5,589 nucleotides of DNA from an uncultured Alphaproteobacteria bacterium (GTDB lineage: Bacteria > Pseudomonadota > Alphaproteobacteria > UBA2136 > UBA6156), in contig CALFWJ010000142.1 of the NCBI GenBank assembly GCA_937928525.1, positions 1 through 5,589 on the forward strand, read 5' to 3'. Of the stretch, positions 1 to 4,272 are shown piece by piece. The notes below the pieces were generated by a model. The model was not told the DNA's origin. It saw only the letters and a list, made by a program, of their open reading frames with translations, and ran no database searches. The position numbers and the translations under genes were made by a program. The stretch's first letter is position 1; every line of letters starts with the position of its first letter.

Positions 1-113
1 CTAAGCTTGGCCTTAACGCGCCAATTTATGTGCCCACCTCGGCCTATGGCCACTTTGGCCGCCAAGAATTCTCATGGGAGAAAACAGATTTAGTTACGGC
101 TCTCCGCGCGTAA
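1..113 (+). CDS. metK: S-adenosylmethionine synthase, C-terminal end (partial)
   Basis: This is the last 36 codons of a gene that begins before the window; the reading frame starts at base 3 and stops at TAA 111-113. The visible tail carries the MetK C-terminal signature: an IYVPTSAYGHFGR stretch followed by FSWEKTDLV. MetK condenses ATP and methionine into S-adenosylmethionine in the cytoplasm, and the C-terminal YGHFGR/WEKTD segment is highly conserved in the family. A hairpin terminator begins about 30 bases after the stop, so metK appears to end its transcription unit here. In many alphaproteobacteria the next genes on the same strand would be trmB, rimP and nusA; here rimP resumes only about 3.6 kb later. 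The identification is firm although only the end of the gene is present. Confidence 0.93.
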   Translation, partial: KLGLNAPIYVPTSAYGHFGRQEFSWEKTDLVTALRA

Positions 114-144
114 ATAAATTAAAAAAAAATAAAGAAATGCCACA

Positions 145-170
145 AAAAAGCAGCCCAAAAGCTACTTTTT
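145..170. terminator. Bidirectional intrinsic terminator between metK and the 48-aa gene
   Basis: Arms AAAAAGCAGC and GCTACTTTTT pair over ten positions with a single C/A mismatch, around the loop CCAAAA. There is a T-run on the plus-strand side and an A-run (T-run on the minus strand) on the other. It sits after the metK stop on one strand and 19 bases after the stop of the small minus-strand gene on the other, so it can serve both convergent units. Confidence 0.75.
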
Positions 171-188
171 CATTATTTAGTTAAGCGG

Positions 189-335
189 TTAAATGCCTGT
201 TATTTTACGGCGAATATCTCGCGCGCCTTCTTGGCTAATGCCAACGCCTTCACCAGGGGTAATGCAATGAGTACCGCCACCAACGCGAACATTATGGCCG
301 TTACCAGAATTCATATAAGTTACTTCACGTTCCAT
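189..335 (-). CDS. Small glycine-rich protein of unknown function (48 aa)
   Basis: I do not recognise this gene. It starts at ATG (complement of 333-335) and stops at TAA (complement of 189-191), giving 48 residues. Support for it being real comes from a strong Shine-Dalgarno GGAAGGAG six bases upstream of the ATG and from flanking terminators on both sides (436-464 upstream, 145-170 downstream) that delimit a one-gene unit. The product is glycine-rich (10 of 48), with a VRVGGGTHC stretch around residues 16-24 holding its only cysteine (Cys24), then a TPGEGVGIS segment and a basic C-terminus (RDIRRKITGI). There is no signal peptide or membrane helix. It is too short for a confident fold. No modifying enzyme or exporter lies nearby, so a peptide-precursor reading is not supported. 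It could be a lineage-specific small protein. Confidence 0.7.
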   Translation of the reverse strand: MEREVTYMNSGNGHNVRVGGGTHCITPGEGVGISQEGARDIRRKITGI

Positions 336-341
336 AGTCTT

Positions 342-349
342 CTCCTTCC
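342..349 (-). promoter_or_regulatory. Strong ribosome binding site of the 48-aa gene
   Basis: On the minus strand this reads GGAAGGAG, six bases before the ATG. It is a near-ideal Shine-Dalgarno and the main evidence that this very short reading frame is translated. Confidence 0.75.
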
Positions 350-435
350 AGAGGGTTAAGCGTCATTAAATTTAAATCGACGCAGTTAAAAAACAAAGTG
401 CTTCAGCCTATCAAGCTATGTGAATAAGTATGCAT

Positions 436-464
436 AAAAACAGCGCGGCCGTCAAGTCGCGCTG
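436..464 (-). terminator. Intrinsic terminator of the 73-aa gene
   Basis: Read on the minus strand, the stem CAGCGCGAC / GCCGCGCTG forms nine pairs, including one G-U, around the loop TTGACG. It is followed directly by TTTTT. It lies 18 bases after the stop of the 73-aa gene and separates it from the 48-aa gene, so the two small genes are probably transcribed independently. Confidence 0.85.
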
Positions 465-481
465 ATATATGTCTATGATTG

Positions 482-703
482 TTAAAACTGTATTTTTCCG
501 CTCTTGACAAAAACGCCTGTTGATTGAACGCGTACCAACAAACCAATGCTTTCTAGCTGTTCAGCTAACTTCTCAAGCGCGGCATAAGGCAAAGATATTT
601 CATGAAAACCACGTGGGTTTTGCATGACTTCAATCTCGTCAGCAGCGCGCTCAATTTCAGCGCCGGTTGCGTTTGTGCGTGTGTCGCCGTAGTGATATGG
701 CAT
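482..703 (-). CDS. Small protein of unknown function (73 aa)
   Basis: I do not recognise this gene. The frame is open further upstream (to 775), but I place the start at the ATG complementary to 701-703. That ATG has a clear Shine-Dalgarno TAAGGAG seven bases before it, whereas the upstream extension runs into the terminator hairpin of the neighbouring dsbA-like gene. The 73-residue product begins MPYHYGD and has a predicted acidic helix (about residues 15-27, EIERAADEIEVM). A second helix follows (about 39-53, PYAALEKLAEQLESI), and the tail is beta-prone (LLVRVQSTGVFVK, 55-67). The mixed alpha/beta character suggests a small soluble cytoplasmic domain. There are no cysteines, signal peptide or membrane helices. 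An intrinsic terminator follows the stop. Function unknown. Confidence 0.8.
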   Translation of the reverse strand: MPYHYGDTRTNATGAEIERAADEIEVMQNPRGFHEISLPYAALEKLAEQLESIGLLVRVQSTGVFVKSGKIQF

Positions 704-710
704 GATGTTT

Positions 711-717
711 CTCCTTA
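711..717 (-). promoter_or_regulatory. Ribosome binding site fixing the start of the 73-aa gene
   Basis: The minus strand reads TAAGGAG, seven bases before the ATG at 703. It decides between this start and in-frame ATGs further upstream, which lack such a site. Confidence 0.75.
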
Positions 718-729
718 AGTTACAAACAA

Positions 730-757
730 ACTGTACACTAAGTTTTAAAATAAGCAA
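730..757 (-). promoter_or_regulatory. Possible promoter of the 73-aa gene
   Basis: On the minus strand, TTGCTT (752-757) and TACAGT (730-735) are separated by 16 bases. The -10 matches consensus at four of six positions and the -35 at three of six, so the call is weak. Its position between the dsbA-like terminator and the Shine-Dalgarno is right for a promoter. Confidence 0.3.
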
Positions 758-758
758 T

Positions 759-784
759 AAAAAACGACGCATCAAGCGCCGTTT
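759..784 (-). terminator. Intrinsic terminator of the dciA-dsbA operon
   Basis: On the minus strand the arms AAACGGCGC and GCGTCGTTT pair over nine positions, including one G-U, around the loop TTGAT. The downstream arm runs into a T-rich tract. It begins about 17 bases after the stop of the DsbA-like gene and closes that operon. Confidence 0.8.
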
Positions 785-800
785 ATAAACAGATAAAAAC

Positions 801-1571
801 CTACCCCTGCGCCTTGCTCACAGTCTCATACGCGGTCTCAAGCGCCTTGCGCATAAACTTAAAGTTACGGCCGCCCTCAATGCGCTCACCGTTAATAAAG
901 AAGGCAGGCGTACCCCGCACGCGCAGCACCTCGGTCGCAACGCGCTTCATGGCCAGCACTTCTTTCGTGAGGGCAGCGTCGGCGGCGCAGGCGTCAAATT
1001 CCTCGGCAGAAATACCAGCGAGGCGTGCAATTTTCTTCACTTCCGCAAGCGGATTCTCAGATTTCATCCACTGCTCTTGCGATTTGAAGTAAGCGCCAGA
1101 AACGGCCTCGAATTGCTCAGGCGGAACGCAACGGTTAATCTTAGAAATATACACGGCGGCATCATCCCACGGCAGAGCGCGCAGCACCCATTTAACTTTG
1201 CCCGTGTCAATATATTCAGTCTTCAATTTAGGGTACACCTCGTTATGGAAGTTCGCGCAGTGCGGACACGTCATAGAGGCATATTCAATAACGGTTACCG
1301 GCGCGTTAGGATCACCCACTAAACGGTCATTATCCTGAATGTGCAAGGCTAGTGGTAGGTTTTCAGGTTTAAAACTGGCTTGCGCTAGCTGAATATCAGT
1401 GCTGGTGGCTTCCTCAGCCATGGCGTCTAGCTTTTCGGTAGTTTCGGCTTCTGCCATAGCTAGTTTATCTTGAATTGTCGCGCCAACACTCTGGCCTGTA
1501 AGGGTGTAATAACCAGCAAACGCCAGCAGGAGGGCAAATAAAACGCCACCAATAACTTTAATATTCATCAT
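801..1571 (-). CDS. DsbA-family thiol:disulfide oxidoreductase (Thioredoxin_4 type), membrane-anchored or exported
   Basis: The 256-aa protein starts with a hydrophobic segment (residues about 5-24) that acts as a signal peptide or uncleaved anchor. An acidic, probably helical linker (about 31-67) follows. The thioredoxin-fold domain then begins with GDPNAPVTVIEY and the redox motif C102-P-H-C105. The cis-proline lies in GTPAFFING (Pro222). The CPHC motif is the classic DsbA active site, so the protein should introduce or shuffle disulfides in the periplasm. Cys148 and Cys195 could form a second, structural disulfide. The start ATG overlaps the stop of the dciA-like gene (ATGA), with AAGGA six bases upstream; a second ATG follows immediately and could equally be used. 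The upstream coupling and downstream terminator make it the last gene of a two-gene operon. No DsbB or DsbD partner lies in the window, so oxidase versus reductase/isomerase cannot be decided. Confidence 0.9.
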   Translation of the reverse strand: MMNIKVIGGVLFALLLAFAGYYTLTGQSVGATIQDKLAMAEAETTEKLDAMAEEATSTDIQLAQASFKPENLPLALHIQDNDRLVGDPNAPVTVIEYASMTCPHCANFHNEVYPKLKTEYIDTGKVKWVLRALPWDDAAVYISKINRCVPPEQFEAVSGAYFKSQEQWMKSENPLAEVKKIARLAGISAEEFDACAADAALTKEVLAMKRVATEVLRVRGTPAFFINGERIEGGRNFKFMRKALETAYETVSKAQG

Positions 1572-2104
1572 TCTTTATCCTTTTTACTATAAATCTGGGC
1601 ACCAAGGTTAATCAGTGCGGTTTTTAAATCATTCTGGGGCAGAGTATTACATGTTTTTTCCGCCCACTCAACCGCAGAAGCCGATGGCGCAGGCGCAGGC
1701 ACTGCTTTTTTAATGGGTGCGGGCAAAATACCTGTCTGGCAGCGTATTTTCTCTACGGCTGTGTGCCCCAAAAAACCGTTAGCGCGTTGAACAATAATGG
1801 GCGCGGCCAGCAAAAGCTCTTGCTTGGCAGAATCAGACGCCACGGTCAGAGTTAAAACACCAGCGTAACTTAGTTTTGTGGGGAGGGCGAGGGTGGCATA
1901 TTCTGGGCAAACTTTATCCCAGTGCAAAATAAGTTGCCCCGCCTGAAAACCACGTTTTTGCGTACTGGTTTTTAATTGTTTGGGCAAAAGGCGCGCCATG
2001 CCCACCGCATCGCGGTAGCGCCGTTCAGGTTTTTTAATAGCAGGCGTTTTTAACTTAAGCGCTTGCTTTTTTTGTGGCTTTTTTGGTTGCATTTCTTTTG
2101 GCAT
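1568..2104 (-). CDS. dciA: DUF721 family protein, DciA-type replicative helicase operator
   Basis: The 178-aa protein has a lysine/proline-rich basic N-terminus (residues 1-30) and then a DUF721 core (about 55-123). The core carries the characteristic W62 followed by a cysteine-proline turn, a LTLTVASDSAKQEL strand-helix (84-97) and a FLGHTAVEKIRC segment (111-122). A Pro/Ala linker (126-145) and a helical tail follow. DUF721 proteins of the DciA group interact with the DnaB helicase and are needed for its loading or function in bacteria that lack DnaC; the basic tail fits nucleic-acid contact. The gene is divergent from mutY and translationally coupled to the DsbA-like gene, an arrangement common in alphaproteobacteria. 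No Shine-Dalgarno precedes the ATG, and a TAAAGT box ends only six bases upstream, suggesting a leaderless message. An in-frame ATG 12 bases downstream is an alternative start. Family assignment is firm; the DciA function is inferred. Confidence 0.85.
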   Translation of the reverse strand: MPKEMQPKKPQKKQALKLKTPAIKKPERRYRDAVGMARLLPKQLKTSTQKRGFQAGQLILHWDKVCPEYATLALPTKLSYAGVLTLTVASDSAKQELLLAAPIIVQRANGFLGHTAVEKIRCQTGILPAPIKKAVPAPAPSASAVEWAEKTCNTLPQNDLKTALINLGAQIYSKKDKE

Positions 2105-2110
2105 AACGGC

Positions 2111-2116
2111 ACTTTA
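2111..2116 (-). promoter_or_regulatory. Possible -10 box of dciA
   Basis: TAAAGT on the minus strand (four of six to TATAAT) ends six bases before the dciA ATG, which would put the transcription start at or next to the start codon. No convincing -35 is seen. Confidence 0.25.
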
Positions 2117-2123
2117 GCACAGT

Positions 2124-3140
2124 ATGAAAAAGCAAGATATTCCCAAGTTCAGAGAAGTATTACTTAGCCATTACGCCACCCACAAGCGGGATTTACCATG
2201 GCGCGATGAAGGTAGGACGCCTTACCAAATTTGGCTGTCCGAAATTATGTTGCAGCAAACCACTGTTGCTACCGTAGTAGATTATTATACTCGTTTCTTA
2301 GCACAATTCCCAACTGTAGAAGATTTAGCAAACGCCAGTGAAGACGATGTTTTTCACCTCTGGCAAGGGCTTGGATATTATAGCCGCGCGCGCAATTTAC
2401 ACAAATGCGCCAAGCTGTTGGTGGCCGAATATGGCGGCGCATTCCCGAGAGAAGAGGGGGAGCTGCTAAAGCTCCCCGGCATTGGGCCCTACACCGCGGC
2501 CGCCGTAGCCAGCATGGCATTTCATGTGCCCGCAACAGTGGTGGACGGCAACGTGGAGCGTGTTATTAGCCGCTTGTATAAAACCGAAACCGCACTCCCT
2601 GCCGCCAAACTAGAGCTCACGGCGTTAGCAAAAAAACTCTCCGACCCTGCGCACCCTGCCGCTTACAGCAATGCAATTATGGATTTCGGCGCCACTGTCT
2701 GCACGCCCAAAAAACCATTGTGCCTCACGTGCCCTTTGCAGCCATTTTGCGCCAGCAGTACACCAGAAGTTGCGCTTGATTACCCCAAAAAAATTGCCAA
2801 AACCAAAAAACCAGAACGCGTTGGCGAAGTGTTTGTCATCACCGACAAAAACGGTGATTTACTCTTAAATAAACGCCCAAACACAGGTCTGCTTGGCGGC
2901 CTGTACGCGCTCCCCTCCCGTGGGTGGGATAAACAAGACGACCCCTTACCCCCCCGTTTAGGTTATACCGACGCCGGCACAATCACCCACGTGTTTACGC
3001 ACTTTAAACTCACGCTAGAAGTCTGCACCGCCACCATTGCAGGCACGCACCCCCAAGGGCAGGGGCACGCCCCCGATAATTTACCGCCCATACCAACCTT
3101 AATGCGCAAGGTGTTGTTGGCAGCAAAAAAGCAGCCCTAG
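2124..3140 (+). CDS. mutY: Adenine DNA glycosylase MutY
   Basis: MutY removes adenine mispaired with 8-oxoguanine in the base-excision repair of oxidised DNA. The 338-aa product has the full architecture. LPWR (24-27) and SEIMLQQT come first, the latter with the catalytic Glu40; GLGYYSRARN follows (82-91). Then come the helix-hairpin-helix LPGIGPYTAAAVASMA (117-132) and DGNV with catalytic Asp141. Four cysteines, C193, C200, C203 and C209 (spacing 6-2-5), ligate the 4Fe-4S cluster. The C-terminal NUDIX-like domain (about 232-333), which reads 8-oxoG, includes GLLGGLYALP and an FTHF motif (291-294) matching FSHF of E. coli MutY. The length is normal for the family. The ATG is only 19 bases from the divergent dciA start and has no visible Shine-Dalgarno. 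The last codons are part of the terminator palindrome used by the convergent gene. Confidence 0.97.
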   Translation: MKKQDIPKFREVLLSHYATHKRDLPWRDEGRTPYQIWLSEIMLQQTTVATVVDYYTRFLAQFPTVEDLANASEDDVFHLWQGLGYYSRARNLHKCAKLLVAEYGGAFPREEGELLKLPGIGPYTAAAVASMAFHVPATVVDGNVERVISRLYKTETALPAAKLELTALAKKLSDPAHPAAYSNAIMDFGATVCTPKKPLCLTCPLQPFCASSTPEVALDYPKKIAKTKKPERVGEVFVITDKNGDLLLNKRPNTGLLGGLYALPSRGWDKQDDPLPPRLGYTDAGTITHVFTHFKLTLEVCTATIAGTHPQGQGHAPDNLPPIPTLMRKVLLAAKKQP

Positions 3141-3149
3141 GGCTGCTTT
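3125..3149 (-). terminator. Intrinsic terminator of the 112-aa gene, embedded in the mutY stop region
   Basis: A perfect 22-bp palindrome spans 3128-3149, with arms AAAGCAGCCC and GGGCTGCTTT around TA. On the minus strand it is followed by a run that gives six T in all (complement of 3125-3130), ten bases past the 112-aa gene stop. The mutY stop codon TAG lies at the centre of the palindrome. It may also add to termination of mutY on the plus strand, where its T-run is short. Confidence 0.85.
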
Positions 3150-3180
3150 AAAGGGCGGTTAAGCCCCTTTAATTTTTTTT
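3150..3180 (+). terminator. Intrinsic terminator of mutY, overlapping the 3' end of the 112-aa gene
   Basis: The stem AAAGGGC / GCCC-C-TTT, with one bulged C and the loop GGTTAA, is followed after AA by eight T (3173-3180). It starts 10 bases after the mutY stop. The eight T encode, on the opposite strand, lysine codons near the end of the convergent 112-aa protein. Confidence 0.7.
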
Positions 3181-3497
3181 GCATTCAGTTTTAGCTGAGA
3201 AGTGGTACGAGCAGGAATAATGACACATATTTCCAAATACTCTCTATACTCCGCACCTATTTGGTTATACCAATGCTCTTGACGGTAAGGCAGTATTTTT
3301 ATGTCAAGTTCCTGAGCAAGATTTACCAAGCGTTTTTCTTGACCAGTAATTGGATAATATTCATCAAAAGATATTTTGACCTGCCGTTCCCAAGTTGAGC
3401 AGTTAAAAAACAAAAGAAGCTTTTCTAAGAAGTTACTTTTTATGGCATTACGAATTTTAGCTTCAATAGAGTTTAAGAATTGTGCGTGGCTGGACAT
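3159..3497 (-). CDS. Hypothetical protein, 112 aa, AT-rich orphan
   Basis: I do not recognise this protein. It is supported by a good Shine-Dalgarno (GGAGAA, five bases before the ATG), a candidate promoter and an intrinsic terminator. The product begins with a helical region (about residues 5-31, with a hydrophobic FLEKLLLFF patch too short for a membrane span). Cys33 and Trp36 follow, then a segment with VKISFDEYYP (40-49), a helix (about 52-64), DIKILPYRQEHWYNQIG (65-81), a strand-like EICVIIPA (89-96) and a lysine-rich tail. It looks like a small soluble alpha/beta protein. In 180 bases that I counted its GC is about 38 percent, against about 57 to 63 percent in two sampled nusA lines, which fits recent acquisition or relaxed constraint. 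It is monocistronic, convergent with mutY and divergent from the rimP operon. Confidence 0.75.
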   Translation of the reverse strand: MSSHAQFLNSIEAKIRNAIKSNFLEKLLLFFNCSTWERQVKISFDEYYPITGQEKRLVNLAQELDIKILPYRQEHWYNQIGAEYREYLEICVIIPARTTSQLKLNAKKIKGA

Positions 3498-3511
3498 ATA
3501 GGTTCTCCATA

Positions 3512-3540
3512 ATAAAAAGATAGGTAATTCAATTTCTCAA
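3512..3540 (-). promoter_or_regulatory. Candidate promoter of the 112-aa gene
   Basis: On the minus strand, TTGAGA (3535-3540, five of six to consensus) and TTTTAT (3512-3517, four of six) are separated by 17 bases. The predicted start falls just before the Shine-Dalgarno, leaving a leader of roughly ten bases. Confidence 0.4.
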
Positions 3541-3581
3541 AGATACGTATACGCCATAACCAACAAAAAATCAAAAAAAAC

Positions 3582-3610
3582 TTGCACAACAAAAAAAGAA
3601 ACCTTATGTT
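3582..3610 (+). promoter_or_regulatory. Candidate promoter of the rimP-nusA operon
   Basis: TTGCAC (3582-3587) and TATGTT (3605-3610, four of six to TATAAT) are separated by an A-rich 17-base spacer. The predicted start is near 3617, leaving an untranslated leader of about 118 bases before the rimP ATG. The assignment is by pattern only. Confidence 0.4.
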
Positions 3611-3671
3611 GCAAGTGTGGAAAGCAGTGATTCAGCTGCCAGAAACAAAACCACTGCCAAACGTTAGATAT

Positions 3672-3691
3672 ATGGGCCAAGCCCATTTTTT
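3672..3691 (+). terminator. Hairpin with U-tract in the rimP leader (possible attenuator)
   Basis: ATGGGC and GCCCAT form a perfect six-pair stem around the loop CAA, followed by a run of six T including the last stem base. This is an intrinsic terminator shape lying after the candidate promoter and 43 bases before the rimP ATG. The only plus-strand genes nearby are downstream, so if it acts it would be as an attenuator of rimP-nusA. The stem is short, so efficiency is uncertain. Confidence 0.5.
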
Positions 3692-3734
3692 AATGCCTAA
3701 ACCAGAAAAACAGACGAACCAAAGACAAGCAAAT

Positions 3735-4229
3735 ATGACGCTCATCGACACCATAACCGCTATCGCCAAACCCATCATCGCCGATAAAAACCTTACATTA
3801 GCAGGTATCCGCATAAACACAGAAAAAGGCACTGTGGTGCAAGTTCTGTTAGAAAACTCAGACGGCAGCGGCGCTAACGTGGGTGACTGCACACAAGTAT
3901 CGCGCGAGCTGGGTTACGCCATTGAAGTGGAAGATGCCGTTAAACAAGCCTACACGCTAGAGGTGAGCAGCCCCGGCCTAAACCGTCCGCTATTTGACAT
4001 GGCGGATGTCACCCGTTTTGTAGGCAAAAACGCTAAAGTAAAACTCTTCACCGAAGTCGCTGACAAAAAAGTGCACACGGGCACCCTTGGCGCGGTAGAG
4101 GGTGAAAGCTTTATTCTGCACACCAGCAGTGGTGACGTGACCATCAACCAAGAAGATATCAAGGACGCAAAACTTGCGCCCACCGATCAAGAAATTCAGC
4201 AGATTTTAAAGCAAAAAAAGCCTGCTTAA
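3735..4229 (+). CDS. rimP: Ribosome maturation factor RimP
   Basis: RimP binds the 30S subunit and is needed for its late maturation. The 164-aa product has the N-terminal alpha/beta domain (about 1-90) with DCTQVSRELGYAIEVED (51-67). The family hallmark YTLEVSSPGLNRPL (73-86) closes that domain, followed by the C-terminal SH3-like barrel (about 95-148) and a lysine-rich tail. I chose the ATG at 3735 because the product then begins MTLIDTITAIAKPI, which aligns with usual RimP N-termini and gives a normal length. The frame stays open upstream to a TTG at 3582, with in-frame ATGs at 3607, 3672 and 3693, but that extension carries no RimP-like sequence. No good Shine-Dalgarno is visible at any of these starts. 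nusA follows after 43 bases with no terminator, so the two are very likely cotranscribed. Confidence 0.93.
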   Translation: MTLIDTITAIAKPIIADKNLTLAGIRINTEKGTVVQVLLENSDGSGANVGDCTQVSRELGYAIEVEDAVKQAYTLEVSSPGLNRPLFDMADVTRFVGKNAKVKLFTEVADKKVHTGTLGAVEGESFILHTSSGDVTINQEDIKDAKLAPTDQEIQQILKQKKPA

Positions 4230-4258
4230 TACAAGTTAACAACTAAGTTAAATCAACC

Positions 4259-4264
4259 GAAGGA
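4259..4264 (+). promoter_or_regulatory. Ribosome binding site of nusA
   Basis: GAAGGA lies eight bases before the nusA ATG at 4273. It is the clearest Shine-Dalgarno on the plus strand of the window and fixes the nusA start. Confidence 0.75.
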
Positions 4265-4272
4265 AAAATAAA

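Noticed and set aside
189..335. Reading the 48-aa glycine-rich product as a modified-peptide precursor
   Set aside because: It has only one cysteine, no clear leader/core boundary, and no maturation enzyme or transporter nearby in the window.
704..775. N-terminal extension of the 73-aa gene to an upstream ATG at 775
   Set aside because: The extension runs through the dsbA terminator hairpin and AT-rich promoter-like DNA, and the internal ATG at 703 has a far better ribosome binding site.
814..1322. Open plus-strand frames of 81-92 codons opposite the DsbA-like gene
   Set aside because: They lie antisense to a gene with a clear thioredoxin active site, lack good ribosome binding sites and encode no recognisable domain; they are frame shadows.
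3580..3735. A tRNA or remnant of trmB upstream of rimP
   Set aside because: No cloverleaf or conserved TPsiC loop can be drawn, and the open frame there shows no similarity to TrmB motifs that I can recognise.
4206..4228. AAGCA / TGCTT inverted repeat at the end of rimP
   Set aside because: The stem has only five pairs with no T-run, and nusA follows in the same operon; it is not a convincing terminator.
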